Shown in pieces: positions 1 to 8,980 of a stretch of DNA of 64,000 nt (positions are counted from its first letter, which is position 1; every line of letters starts with the position of its first letter). Origin of the DNA: Desulfuromonas acetoxidans DSM 684 (lineage in GTDB: Bacteria > Desulfobacterota > Desulfuromonadia > Desulfuromonadales > Desulfuromonadaceae); assembly GCF_000167355.1 (NCBI RefSeq), contig NZ_AAEW02000013.1, positions 51,267-115,266 of the forward strand. The letters are read 5' to 3'. Under the pieces are notes generated by a model that saw only the letters and a program-made list of their open reading frames with translations, made no database searches and was not told where the DNA came from. The position numbers and the translations under genes were made by a program.

Positions 1-226
1 GAGCCGCGAAAGTCTCAGGAATTGTCATACCACGGAAGCGGATACCTTCCATCGGGTCGAGGTAAGAGATATCGGTAACCAGGCACTTAATGCCACGGGC
101 ACCGCCAATAGCTTGAGCGATAGTTACTTCGCCCAGAGTCGTATCACCACACTCTTTGACCAGACGGGTGGTACGAGGACGGTGAGCATCGATCTTTTGC
201 TTCAATACTTCCTTCAGTGTTGACAT
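1..226 (-). CDS. gltA: Citrate synthase, N-terminal part (gene runs off the window)
   Basis: First 75 residues of citrate synthase, the enzyme that condenses acetyl-CoA and oxaloacetate at entry to the TCA cycle. The start (ATG at 226) has a clear AAGGAGA ribosome site. The peptide begins MSTLKEVLKQKIDAHRPRTT and contains VTDISYLDPMEGIRFRG, which I recognise from the eukaryote-like citrate synthases of Geobacter and relatives. The catalytic C-terminal part lies outside the window. The gene diverges from dusB across a 265-base gap. The family call is firm; the lineage statement rests on memory of Geobacter sequences. Confidence 0.88.
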   Translation of the reverse strand, partial: MSTLKEVLKQKIDAHRPRTTRLVKECGDTTLGEVTIAQAIGGARGIKCLVTDISYLDPMEGIRFRGMTIPETFAA

Positions 227-491
227 GTTTCTCTCCTTATAAAATGAATAGAAAACAGGGTGATATTTCTACCACCAACCGACTACATAACCTCAAGAAG
301 GAGTCCCCCGACAACCCGCTTGAGGAGTAAAACTCAATGAAAAAGGCACAGCTTGATCTGCGTCAATTTCGTCTAGAAGTTTTAGCAAACTCAATATATA
401 GCGTCAAGGAGTTTTTGTATACAGTATTCTACTGAGAGCGGTGACATTTTTGTTCCCTTCCGATTTTAGCACATGATACAATGCCTAAATA
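227..491. promoter_or_regulatory. Divergent promoter region between gltA and dusB
   Basis: This 265-base gap must hold promoters for both flanking genes. On the plus strand TACAAT (477-482) is a good -10 match and ends only nine bases before the dusB ATG; no good -35 sits at the right distance. A GTATAC-centred palindrome lies near 418-423 and could be part of an operator. No coding sequence is seen. Function is inferred from position. Confidence 0.4.
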
Positions 492-1469
492 ATGAGCATT
501 ACGACACTTAAAATCGGCGCGGTAACCCTGAAAAACAATTTGATTCTTGCCCCGATGGCAGGGATCACTAACTCCCCTTACCGCCAAATCGTCATGGAAT
601 CAGGAGCTGCGTTAACCTATTCAGAAATGATCAGCGGCAATGGACTGATCCGCGACGGCTTGCGAACCCTCGAACTGCTGAAACGGACTCTGGTTGAAAC
701 CCCTTTTGCCGTACAATTATTCGGCGACGATCCTGAGGTACTGGCTGAAGCAGCTCACATTGCCAGCCGTTATGGGGAACTTATTGATCTTAATATGGGG
801 TGCCCGGTTAAAAAAGTGGTCCGTTCCGGGGCGGGCAGCGCCCTGATGCAAGAGCCGCAGAAAGTGGCTAAAATCATATGTGCCATGCGTCAGGCCACGA
901 GCTTGCCGCTGACGGTTAAAATCCGCTCCGGCTGGACTGTTGCTGACATCAACTTTCAACTCATCGGTCAGATCTGCCAAGACGAAGGTGCCGATGCGGT
1001 GATCCTCCATCCGCGTACCCGCTGTCAGGGGTTCGGTGGCCACTCGAACTGGCAGCACATTCGGCAACTGAAACAGCATCTGACCATCCCGGTTATCGGC
1101 AGTGGCGATATCATAACAGCCGACGACGCTTTTGCCATGCTGGAGCAAACCGGTTGTGATGGGATCATGATCGGTCGCGGCAGCTATGGTAACCCCTGGC
1201 TGTTCAACGCGATCGTACAACGGGCGGCAGGCGAAGAGGTTACGCCACCCAGTCGGCAACAACGCCTTGAAACAGCCCTGCGTCATCTCAATTTGTATGC
1301 GGGCTACTACGGCGAGAGAAAAACCCTGCTTGATATGCGCAAACATCTATGCTGGTACTCACGCGGACTTAACGGGGCCTCAGAATTCAGGGCCGCAATC
1401 AACCGCTGTACCACACTGACCGAGGTTAAAGAACAAAGCATCTCTTTTTTCAACCAAGAAAGTAACTGA
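492..1469 (+). CDS. dusB: tRNA-dihydrouridine synthase (DusB/NifR3 type)
   Basis: FMN enzyme that reduces uridines in the tRNA D-loop to dihydrouridine. 325 residues, normal for the family. It shows the TIM-barrel FMN motif LAPMAGITNSPYR (about 19-31), the catalytic cysteine in NMGCPVKKV (C104), VKIRSGW and the phosphate-binding IGRGSYGNPW near the C-terminus. There is no Shine-Dalgarno before the ATG, and a TACAAT box ends nine bases upstream, so the message may be leaderless. It is followed two bases later by a histidine kinase and an NtrC-type regulator, the same order as nifR3-ntrB-ntrC of Rhodobacter capsulatus. Confidence 0.93.
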   Translation: MSITTLKIGAVTLKNNLILAPMAGITNSPYRQIVMESGAALTYSEMISGNGLIRDGLRTLELLKRTLVETPFAVQLFGDDPEVLAEAAHIASRYGELIDLNMGCPVKKVVRSGAGSALMQEPQKVAKIICAMRQATSLPLTVKIRSGWTVADINFQLIGQICQDEGADAVILHPRTRCQGFGGHSNWQHIRQLKQHLTIPVIGSGDIITADDAFAMLEQTGCDGIMIGRGSYGNPWLFNAIVQRAAGEEVTPPSRQQRLETALRHLNLYAGYYGERKTLLDMRKHLCWYSRGLNGASEFRAAINRCTTLTEVKEQSISFFNQESN

Positions 1470-1471
1470 GC

Positions 1472-2587
1472 GTGTCATTAACCACATCACCAGACCAACT
1501 GGCGCAAAACGTTCTGGCCAGCACGACCGAAGCGATCATTGTCATCGACATTGATTACAAGATCGTCCTGCTCAACCCGGCGGCTCAAAACCTCACCGGC
1601 ATGTCCGCCCGACAAGCCACAGGGCAACACATTGAAGCGCTGTTCAAGGACCAGGAGGGTTTGCTCTATCTGGTCAACACCTCCATGCAGGAAGGCCGCT
1701 CAATTTCCGACCGGGAAACCATTCAACTCAGTCGACCGACAGCACCCGACTTGCCGGTCAGTGCCACGGTTTGCCCTCTGTTCACCGAGAGCGGAAAGCA
1801 GGAAGGCGTTATCCTGTCACTTCATGATGCATCCCACGTCCGCCAACTGGAACAAGACGTTCAACGTGCCGATCGCCTGGTGATGCTCGGCACACTGGCA
1901 GCGGGCCTGGCCCATGAAATCAAAAATCCGCTGGGCGGCATCAAAGGCGCTGCGCAATTATTAACGATGGAACTGGCGAAGCGCGACGATTTGCTCGAAT
2001 ACATGCAGGTGATGATCAAGGAAACCGACCGGATCAACGAGATCATTGAAGAGCTGATGAATCTGACCACCCCGCGCTCTCAGGTGCTCAGTGAAGTCAA
2101 TCTGGCCAAGATCATCCGCGAGATCGTTCTTTTACAACAGCAATCAGAAGCTGCGGAAGACAAAACGTTTGACTTGCAACTCGATCCGACGATTCCGCCA
2201 ATTACCGGTGATCAGACCCTGCTGACGCGCTTGCTTCTAAACATCATTAAAAACGCTGTTGAAGCAACGGTTCCCGGCGGTACCATTACCATTTCCACCC
2301 GCATCGATACTCAACACCACCTGACTAGGCCAGGCCAACCGCCGGTGCCGTTTGTGGTGGTCAAAGTGACGGATAACGGGTGCGGCATCAGTAAAGAGCT
2401 ACTGAAAAAGATCTTTACCCCATTTTACACCACAAAAAGTACCGGAAGCGGCCTCGGCCTGGCAATCAGCCAGAAGATCGTCTCAGACCATGACGGCTTG
2501 CTTCATTTTGACAGCATTGAGGGAGAAGGAACCTGCTGCAGGATCTACCTCCCCTTCAAACGAGACTACAACACCTCATTGAGTTGA
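1472..2587 (+). CDS. Cytosolic PAS-domain histidine kinase (NtrB-like)
   Basis: Sensor kinase of 371 residues, GTG start two bases after dusB. An N-terminal PAS domain (about 10-125) precedes an H-box with phospho-accepting His148 in LAHEIKNPLGG, an N-box around N261 (NIIKNAVEA), and ATP-binding DNGCGI (301-306) and GSGLGLA (325-331). There is no membrane segment, so it senses a cytoplasmic signal, as NtrB does. Its partner is surely the sigma-54 regulator 18 bases downstream. The nitrogen signal is inferred from architecture and the dusB linkage; other NtrB-like kinases look the same. Confidence 0.9.
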   Translation: MSLTTSPDQLAQNVLASTTEAIIVIDIDYKIVLLNPAAQNLTGMSARQATGQHIEALFKDQEGLLYLVNTSMQEGRSISDRETIQLSRPTAPDLPVSATVCPLFTESGKQEGVILSLHDASHVRQLEQDVQRADRLVMLGTLAAGLAHEIKNPLGGIKGAAQLLTMELAKRDDLLEYMQVMIKETDRINEIIEELMNLTTPRSQVLSEVNLAKIIREIVLLQQQSEAAEDKTFDLQLDPTIPPITGDQTLLTRLLLNIIKNAVEATVPGGTITISTRIDTQHHLTRPGQPPVPFVVVKVTDNGCGISKELLKKIFTPFYTTKSTGSGLGLAISQKIVSDHDGLLHFDSIEGEGTCCRIYLPFKRDYNTSLS

Positions 2588-2605
2588 TCTTTACGGAGTA
2601 AAACC

Positions 2606-4045
2606 ATGGCACTAGAACGTGTTCTTGTCGTCGACGACGAAGAAAGCATCCGCTGGGTCCTTTCCAAAGCTCTTACCCGCCAGGGGCTCAAAGTTGACCT
2701 GGCCGATTGCGGAGCCAATGCCCGCAAACTGCTGGAGGAAAATGACTACGACCTGGCCCTTATCGACATTAAAATGCCGGATGTCTCGGGCCTGGACCTG
2801 CTGGACGAACTGCATGAAAACTTCCCGCGTCTCTCCGTGATTATGATGACGGCTGAATCGTCGATGAAAAATGCCGTAGAAGCCATGAAGCGCGGCGCTT
2901 ACGACTACATCACCAAGCCGTTTGACCTTGATGCACTGGACGGCATCATTCTCAAGGCACAAAAGATCGCCAATACCCAGGCTGAAGTTCTGCGCCTGAA
3001 AAGCGCCATCAAAAACCAGAATCAGTCCGAACGCAGCATTATAGGCAACAGTAAGCCGATGCAGGAGGTCTACAAGCTTCTCGGCAAAGTATCCGCATCC
3101 GACATCACCGTTTTGATCACCGGTGAGTCCGGAACCGGAAAGGAACTCATTGCCCGGGCTGTTCACTTTAACAGCAAACGGGTTGGCCAACCCTTTGTCG
3201 CCCTGAACTGCGCCGCAATCCCTCACGAACTGCTCGAAAGTGAATTATTCGGCTTTGAAAAAGGCGCCTTCACCGGAGCAACGGAACGCAAAATCGGCAA
3301 GTTTGAACAGGCGAACGGCGGCACAATCTTCCTTGATGAAATCGGCGACATGCCTCTGGAGCTTCAAGCCAAGCTGTTGCGAGTGATTCAGGAAAAAGAG
3401 ATCACCCGAACCGGCGGCAATCAGGCTATTGACATTGATGTGCGGATCGTTGCCGCAACTAATCAAGATCTGGAAAAGTGCGTTGAGAAAAAAATCTTCC
3501 GTGAAGATCTCTACTACCGTCTCAATGTTCTGCCGATCAGCCTGCCGCCTCTGCGCGAACGTGCGGAAGACATCCCGCTACTGGTCGATTTCTTCATCCG
3601 CAAATCCAACGATGAATTTGGTTCTGTGGTCAGCAGCTGCAGCGAAAAAGCTATGGAACAACTGGTTCGTTACCCGTGGCCGGGCAACATTCGCGAACTG
3701 GAAAACACCATCCAACGCGCCTGCCTGCTGAGCCAAGGTCAGGTTTTGCGTGCCAGCGATTTTCCTCAACAATCTACAGATATTCCGGCCCAGGAAGAGA
3801 ACGACTCCCTTGAGTCATTAATTGAGACCAAGCTGCGCACCTCGCTGGCCAAGAAAGACATCGTCGAAATCAACGACCTGTATGAGATGGTTCTCCACCA
3901 GATGGAGCGCCCTCTGATCCGCATTATTCTCGACAAAACACGCGGAAATCAAGTCCGCGCTGCCGAGATCCTCGGTATCAATCGCAACACGCTGCGTAAG
4001 AAAATCCAAACATTGGGGATTATTCCGGAAAAAGGCGGCGAATAA
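2606..4045 (+). CDS. NtrC-family sigma-54-dependent response regulator
   Basis: Transcription activator of 479 residues. The receiver domain has phospho-acceptor Asp54 (ALIDIKMPD) and a conserved Lys in TKPF. The AAA+ domain has Walker A GESGTGKE (173-180), the sigma-54 contact loop GAFTGA (220-225) and FLDEIGDM. The C-terminal Fis-type helix-turn-helix carries [20 protein letters not shown]. All residues for phosphorylation-controlled, ATP-driven opening of RpoN promoters are present. It is co-transcribed with the kinase. NtrC itself is the likeliest identity, but the family is large in this lineage. Confidence 0.93.
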   Translation: MALERVLVVDDEESIRWVLSKALTRQGLKVDLADCGANARKLLEENDYDLALIDIKMPDVSGLDLLDELHENFPRLSVIMMTAESSMKNAVEAMKRGAYDYITKPFDLDALDGIILKAQKIANTQAEVLRLKSAIKNQNQSERSIIGNSKPMQEVYKLLGKVSASDITVLITGESGTGKELIARAVHFNSKRVGQPFVALNCAAIPHELLESELFGFEKGAFTGATERKIGKFEQANGGTIFLDEIGDMPLELQAKLLRVIQEKEITRTGGNQAIDIDVRIVAATNQDLEKCVEKKIFREDLYYRLNVLPISLPPLRERAEDIPLLVDFFIRKSNDEFGSVVSSCSEKAMEQLVRYPWPGNIRELENTIQRACLLSQGQVLRASDFPQQSTDIPAQEENDSLESLIETKLRTSLAKKDIVEINDLYEMVLHQMERPLIRIILDKTRGNQVRAAEILGINRNTLRKKIQTLGIIPEKGGE

Positions 4046-4134
4046 GCTATCCGATCAGGGCACGAAGAGCGAAAAGGGAAGACAGCAAACGCTCTCACGC
4101 CCAAACCATCAACACGATACCACCCAAAAACAAA

Positions 4135-4161
4135 AACGCCCTGTCCTCAGGACAGGGCGTT
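4135..4161 (-). terminator. Rho-independent terminator of the rpsF-dnaB operon
   Basis: Nearly perfect palindrome AACGCCCTGTCCT / AGGACAGGGCGTT overlapping the dnaB stop codon. On the minus strand it is followed by a TTTTTGTTTTT tract, giving a strong terminator. On the plus strand it may also help end the ntrC transcript, but the T tract there is weak. Confidence 0.85.
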
Positions 4162-5536
4162 AAAATTCTTCGCGCTTAGCTTGGTTTTCAAACCGGGTAA
4201 ACTGACCTCGGAACGTCAGATGGACGGTACCGATCGGACCATTACGCTGCTTACCAATAATAATTTCGGCATCCTGTTCATGCCCCTTATCGCAACTGCC
4301 ATCGCGTCGTCGGCACGCTTCGCAATACACCGATTCACGATAGACAAACATAATAACGTCGGCATCCTGCTCAATCGCTCCGGATTCCCGCAGGTCAGCC
4401 ATGATCGGCCGTTTGTCCGTACGATTTTCCAGAGATCGATTCAGCTGAGACAACGCAATCACCGGCACATTGAGTTCTTTGGCCAGCGCTTTAAGGGAGC
4501 GGGAGATCTCTGAAATCTCCTGCTGACGGCTCTCCGGATTACTCCCCTGCATCAACTGCAGGTAGTCAATCACAATGATTCCCAGATCATGTTCCGCCTT
4601 AAGTCGCCGCGCCTTGGAACGTAACTCAAGAACCGAAATTGCCGGGGTATCGTCAATGAAGATTTTCGCTTCGGAAAGCAGCCCGGCACCATTGGTCAAC
4701 TTGGGCCAATCCGTCTCACCAAGATGGCCGGTACGCAGACGACTGGCATCGACACGGGCCACCGAGCACAACATCCGTTGCACCAACTGCTCCTTGCCCA
4801 TCTCCAGCGAAAAAACCAGGGCAGCACTCGGATTATTCGAATGCATGGCGGCATATTCGACAACGTTGAGACAAAAAGCGGTTTTACCCATGGAGGGACG
4901 ACCCGCTACAATCACCAGGTCACCCGGCTGCAAACCAGCCGTCATGGTATCCAAATCAGTGTAGCCCGTCGGCACCCCGGTCACTAGCTCTTTACGCTCA
5001 TAGAGCTTTTCGATCGCTTTGAACGTATCCTTCATAATCTCTTTGGTCGAGAAATAGGAAGGACGTGTTTTCATACTGGAGATTTCAAAAATCGACTTTT
5101 CAGCCCAGTCGAGGGTTTTATCCATCTCCTGCCCCTCGTAACCACGCGATGCAATTTCAGTCGCGACATTGATCATGTGGCGCGCAACCGCCTTTTCCTT
5201 CATCAACTTGGCGTAATAGGTGATATTGGCAGCTGTCGGCACATAATCGACCAACGATGCCAGATAACTGCTGCCACCAACAGCATTCAATTGATCGTTT
5301 TGTTTGAGTTCAGCCGTCAAAGTAACCAAGTCGGCGGGCTCGTTGCGTTCGGAAAGAGCAATCAGGGCAAGAAAAATCTGGCGATGACTTTCGCGATAAA
5401 AATCATCAGGGATGAGCAACTCCAGCGCCTTATTCAGCGCATCGTTCTCAAGTAGGATTCCGCCGAGCACAGACATCTCAGCTTCGAGATTCTGCGGCGG
5501 TAAGCGGTGAGCTGGTATCTCAGTCATAAAAGGCAT
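4160..5536 (-). CDS. dnaB: Replicative DNA helicase DnaB
   Basis: Hexameric 5'-3' helicase that unwinds DNA at the replication fork, about 458 residues. The N-terminal DnaG-interacting domain starts at LPPQNLEAEMSVLGG. The RecA-like domain has Walker A GRPSMGKT (near 213-220) and IVIDYLQLM. Between YRES and AEIIIGKQRNGP the protein carries an extra stretch with Cys405, Cys408, Cys415 and His419, where E. coli DnaB has a shorter loop without cysteines. ATG at 5536 is preferred; GTG at 5539 and ATG at 5527 are alternatives and none has a good ribosome site. It ends the S6-S18-L9 operon. Confidence 0.95.
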   Translation of the reverse strand: MPFMTEIPAHRLPPQNLEAEMSVLGGILLENDALNKALELLIPDDFYRESHRQIFLALIALSERNEPADLVTLTAELKQNDQLNAVGGSSYLASLVDYVPTAANITYYAKLMKEKAVARHMINVATEIASRGYEGQEMDKTLDWAEKSIFEISSMKTRPSYFSTKEIMKDTFKAIEKLYERKELVTGVPTGYTDLDTMTAGLQPGDLVIVAGRPSMGKTAFCLNVVEYAAMHSNNPSAALVFSLEMGKEQLVQRMLCSVARVDASRLRTGHLGETDWPKLTNGAGLLSEAKIFIDDTPAISVLELRSKARRLKAEHDLGIIVIDYLQLMQGSNPESRQQEISEISRSLKALAKELNVPVIALSQLNRSLENRTDKRPIMADLRESGAIEQDADVIMFVYRESVYCEACRRRDGSCDKGHEQDAEIIIGKQRNGPIGTVHLTFRGQFTRFENQAKREEF

Positions 5537-5581
5537 CACCGTCGGCAGCAGCCATAAATGACTGCTGCCGACACGTGAAAA

Positions 5582-6031
5582 TTACTCAGCCGCAGCAACA
5601 ACAGTAACTTTAATTTCTGCAACGACATTGCCGGGCAGCTTGACATTAACCGTCTGCTCACCCAGTGCTTTAATCGCTTCATCCAGTTGGATTTTTTTAC
5701 GATCAATTTCAACATCGGCTTCAGCCAGCTTCGCAGCGATATCGGCGCTGGTCACTGAACCGAACAGCTTACCCTCTTCACTGGCACGCAGTTCAAATTC
5801 GCAGGCAGCTGCCTCAATTTTAGCCTTGAGCGCTTCAGATGTCTTAGCAATTTTCAGAGCCTTACGCTCGAGCTGACGCTTCTGATGCTCAACTTCCTTA
5901 ACATTGCCCTGATCCGCAACAACAGCGAAACCTTTAGGCAACAGATAATTACGGGCATAGCCCGGCTTTACATTTACGATTTCGCCGATTTCACCCAGCC
6001 CATCGATACTTTCAGTCAAAATGATTTCCAT
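5582..6031 (-). CDS. rplI: Ribosomal protein L9
   Basis: 149-residue large-subunit protein with the N-terminal signature MEIILTESIDGLGEIGEIVNV and GYARNYLLPKG, a long central helix and the C-terminal domain. The ATG at 6031 has a perfect GGAGGAGA ribosome site; the frame is open further upstream but the extra 20 residues do not belong to the family. It lies between the DUF2232 membrane protein and dnaB. Confidence 0.97.
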   Translation of the reverse strand: MEIILTESIDGLGEIGEIVNVKPGYARNYLLPKGFAVVADQGNVKEVEHQKRQLERKALKIAKTSEALKAKIEAAACEFELRASEEGKLFGSVTSADIAAKLAEADVEIDRKKIQLDEAIKALGEQTVNVKLPGNVVAEIKVTVVAAAE

Positions 6032-6051
6032 CGTTCTCCTCCACAAAGGAT

Positions 6052-6975
6052 CTACGTTGTCTTTACGCGTGGCTTTCGAAAGTCGAACCACATATCAAAC
6101 ACCCCTATGGCTGTCACCAAAAGAGGCAAAGGATTCACCACAAGAATCAGCAGATAGCCGAAAACTCGTGACAAGGTCGAAAACGCTTTTTTCCTGAAGA
6201 AAAAAGTGATAATGGCGATGCCCTGCAGGAAATACAGGGGTAATATCACCGTCAAACAATTCAGGGCGAGTTGTTGAACCACCGGCTGTTTGATCAGCAG
6301 GGAGAACCCTGCAGCGATCAGTACCCAAACCAGGTACTCAGACAGCTTAAGGTGATGAAACATACACCCGGGTACCGCATAAGTACGTTGTGGGGCAACT
6401 TTAAGCAACCCCACGGTCATCAGCGACAACAGCATGAAAGCTGTTGTTGCCAAGCCCCAAAAAGCCTGACGAAAAAAATCGGCTGTTGAATCAAGGACCA
6501 GATAAAGATTATCCAGTTGATCCTTGGGCAACTCAGCCTGGTCGTAAATCGTTCGCGCTGAAGCGACCTCTTTATCAATGTATTGATTGACCATTTCGGT
6601 CACGGTCATCTCCTGGCGTGCGGCATACCCCCCAGCAAATCCTCCTGCCAGTACCGCCGTACACAGCGTACATATCAGAACACTGCGCAACCAGGATATT
6701 CCCACCTTCAGCAACCAGGGCAAGCCGATGGTTGCCATGGAAAATTGAAGGAGATACAGACCGCCAGAGTAAAATCCGGCCACGGCATATTGAATTGCCG
6801 CAGTCAATGTCACTCCAACTAATGCACTGCCGACACCGTAACGCATCCCAACATAGGCCAATGGCATGGCCATAAACATGTTGAGGAATGCTGAAACAGG
6901 GCCTAGCGTTGACGCACTCAATAGCAAGCTATTGGTGACGACACTTCCAAGTAGGATCGCCAGAAGGCGATTCAT
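6052..6975 (-). CDS. DUF2232 (YybS-like) integral membrane protein
   Basis: Multi-pass membrane protein of about 307 residues with roughly eight hydrophobic segments. Genes of this family commonly sit between rpsR and rplI in Gram-positive bacteria and deltaproteobacteria; its function is not established. The ATG at 6975 is taken as the start because the protein then opens directly with a membrane segment (MNRLLAILLGSVV). A TTG at 7014, touching the rpsR stop, would add 13 residues; neither start has a convincing ribosome site. Co-transcription with S18 and L9 suggests a role tied to growth, but no reaction can be assigned. Confidence 0.75.
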   Translation of the reverse strand: MNRLLAILLGSVVTNSLLLSASTLGPVSAFLNMFMAMPLAYVGMRYGVGSALVGVTLTAAIQYAVAGFYSGGLYLLQFSMATIGLPWLLKVGISWLRSVLICTLCTAVLAGGFAGGYAARQEMTVTEMVNQYIDKEVASARTIYDQAELPKDQLDNLYLVLDSTADFFRQAFWGLATTAFMLLSLMTVGLLKVAPQRTYAVPGCMFHHLKLSEYLVWVLIAAGFSLLIKQPVVQQLALNCLTVILPLYFLQGIAIITFFFRKKAFSTLSRVFGYLLILVVNPLPLLVTAIGVFDMWFDFRKPRVKTT

Positions 6976-7014
6976 CCGACCCGGAGTTTCCTGCACAGCA
7001 AAATTGATCGCCAA

Positions 7015-7272
7015 TTAATCGACCGTCCGGTTTGAAGTAAAGGACAACAGAGCAATGTTACGTGCACGTTTGATTGCTTCAGTTACTTTACGCTGATGTG
7101 TTGCGCAGTTCCCGGAAATACGGCGAGGAACAATCTTGCCGCGCTCAGAAATGAAATAGCGCAGAGTACGAACCTCTTTGTAATCAATTTTCAGTGAACT
7201 GTCTGCGCAGAAACGGCAACCTTTACGACGGCCAAAACGACGACGGGGTGCCCCTTTTTTTGCAAATGCCAT
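7015..7272 (-). CDS. rpsR: Ribosomal protein S18
   Basis: 85-residue small-subunit protein that partners S6 on the platform of the 30S subunit. It carries CRFCADS near the N-terminus and a later Cys/His pair (NCATH), so it looks like a zinc-binding form. The core [20 protein letters not shown] is typical. It lies 34 bases after rpsF. Confidence 0.97.
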   Translation of the reverse strand: MAFAKKGAPRRRFGRRKGCRFCADSSLKIDYKEVRTLRYFISERGKIVPRRISGNCATHQRKVTEAIKRARNIALLSFTSNRTVD

Positions 7273-7306
7273 AATTTATATCCTCCAGAATATTGTCGGT
7301 TAAACG

Positions 7307-7672
7307 TTATTCGTCCGCTTTTTCCTCGGTGGCGCCTTCTTCAGCTTCTTCAACGCTTTCCTCGGCTTCAGCAACCTCTTCAAGACCGTTTTCAAGAATC
7401 AAGGTCTGAAACTTGATCACAGCATCATCGAGACGCATACGGCGCTCGAATTCCTTGATGACAACATTCTCGGCATTGAAGTTGATCAGAACATAGGTGC
7501 CCTGCTCACATTTCTTAACCGGATAAGCCAGGCGCTTGGTGCCCCACTCGTCCACTTTAAGAATCTCAGCATTCTGGTCCGTCAACACGCCTTTGAATTT
7601 TTCAATCACGGCCGTGTATTCGTCACCCACAATCTGAGGATTGACAATTAATACAGTTTCATAGGTACGCAT
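7307..7672 (-). CDS. rpsF: Ribosomal protein S6
   Basis: 121-residue small-subunit protein, first gene of rpsF-rpsR-DUF2232-rplI-dnaB. The RRM-like fold is recognisable from MRTYETVLIVNPQI and the KRLAYPVKK strand. The C-terminal 25 residues are almost entirely Glu, Ala and Asp, a longer acidic tail than in many homologues. The ATG at 7672 follows a GAGG ribosome site. Confidence 0.96.
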   Translation of the reverse strand: MRTYETVLIVNPQIVGDEYTAVIEKFKGVLTDQNAEILKVDEWGTKRLAYPVKKCEQGTYVLINFNAENVVIKEFERRMRLDDAVIKFQTLILENGLEEVAEAEESVEEAEEGATEEKADE

Positions 7673-7814
7673 GCGTAAACCTCCTCATGGATATTAGCCC
7701 CGGTCTTCCCCGGAACAAGGAGCGAGCACTTACCTTAAATGCCCGACTTGCAGAACTGTGATATCTAACACAGCAGGTGTCAGATGTCCAACGTTTTATC
7801 GTGCCATCAGGGAA

Positions 7815-8909
7815 CTAAACGTTAAAGCGAAAATGCATGACGTCACCATCTTTGACGAGATACTCTTTGCCTTCAACGCGCAACAGCCCTTTTTCTTTTG
7901 CACCGGCCTCACCTTTTGCGGCGATGAAATCATCATAAGCAATAACTTCGGCACGAATGAAACCTTTTTCAAAATCGGTATGAATCACCCCGGCCGCCTG
8001 GGGAGCCAAAGCATTTTCAGGAACCGTCCAGGCCCTGACTTCCTTAACACCAGCGGTAAAATAGGTAATCAGGCCGAGCAGCCGATAACCGGCCTGAATC
8101 ATCTGGTCGAGTCCTGACTGGTCCAAGCCCATTTCCTGGAGAAAATCACTTTTCTCTTCGGGATCAAGTTCAGCAATTTCCGATTCAATTTTGCCGCAGA
8201 TAATCACAACTTCAGCGCCCTGTTCAGCAGCATAGTCGCGAACCTTCTGCACATGGGGATGCTCACCAGCCAGATCATCTTCAGCAACATTAGCCACATA
8301 AAGGACCGGCTTAATGGTGATAAGATGGAGATCCTGGACCATTGCGCGCTGCTCATCACTCAACGCAGCAACACGGGCAGGCTGGCCATCATTCAAGCAC
8401 TGCTCAAGAGCCTCCAGCGCAACCAGTTCGGCCTGACTGGCCTTATCACCACTTTTAGCCAACTTCTGAATTCTGGTTTTACGCTTTTCAACGCTCTCCA
8501 GGTCGGCCAGGTTCAACTCTGTCTGAATCACATCAATATCACGCAACGGATCGACAGAGCCGTCAACATGCACCACATTGTCATCTTCGAAACAACGAAT
8601 AATATTGGCAATGGCGTCTACCTGGCGAATGTGTCCAAGAAACTGGTTGCCCAGCCCCTCGCCCTTGCTGGCCCCTTTAACCAAACCGGCAATGTCGACA
8701 AATTCCATGGTGGTCGGCAACACCCGTTGCGGGTTGACGATTTCAGCCAGCGCATCAAGTCGCTTATCCGGAACGGCGACAATACCGACATTGGGCTCGA
8801 TGGTACAAAACGGATAGTTTGCCGACTCAGCACCAGCAGACGTAATGGCGTTAAAAATTGTCGACTTACCAACGTTCGGCAGACCAACAATGCCACACTT
8901 AAATCCCAT
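7815..8909 (-). CDS. ychF: Ribosome-associated ATPase YchF
   Basis: Obg-family P-loop protein of 364 residues that hydrolyses ATP rather than GTP and binds the ribosome. It has G1 motif GLPNVGKS (9-16), switch region [12 protein letters not shown], a central coiled coil and a C-terminal TGS domain ending [13 protein letters not shown]. Length is as expected. The ATG at 8909 follows a GGAG site. A stem-loop separates it from hppA upstream. Confidence 0.96.
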   Translation of the reverse strand: MGFKCGIVGLPNVGKSTIFNAITSAGAESANYPFCTIEPNVGIVAVPDKRLDALAEIVNPQRVLPTTMEFVDIAGLVKGASKGEGLGNQFLGHIRQVDAIANIIRCFEDDNVVHVDGSVDPLRDIDVIQTELNLADLESVEKRKTRIQKLAKSGDKASQAELVALEALEQCLNDGQPARVAALSDEQRAMVQDLHLITIKPVLYVANVAEDDLAGEHPHVQKVRDYAAEQGAEVVIICGKIESEIAELDPEEKSDFLQEMGLDQSGLDQMIQAGYRLLGLITYFTAGVKEVRAWTVPENALAPQAAGVIHTDFEKGFIRAEVIAYDDFIAAKGEAGAKEKGLLRVEGKEYLVKDGDVMHFRFNV

Positions 8910-8927
8910 AACGGTTCTCCAAACAAC

Positions 8928-8955
8928 GATAGCCGGAGCAGATGCCCCGGCTATC
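8928..8955 (-). terminator. Stem-loop between hppA and ychF
   Basis: Perfect nine-base-pair stem GATAGCCGG / CCGGCTATC with a ten-base loop, immediately after the hppA stop on the minus strand. The U tract is poor (GTTGTTTGG), so it may be a weak terminator or an mRNA 3'-end stabiliser that still lets some transcription through into ychF. Confidence 0.5.
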
Positions 8956-8980
8956 CATTATCGACATGCGTCGTTTTCTA

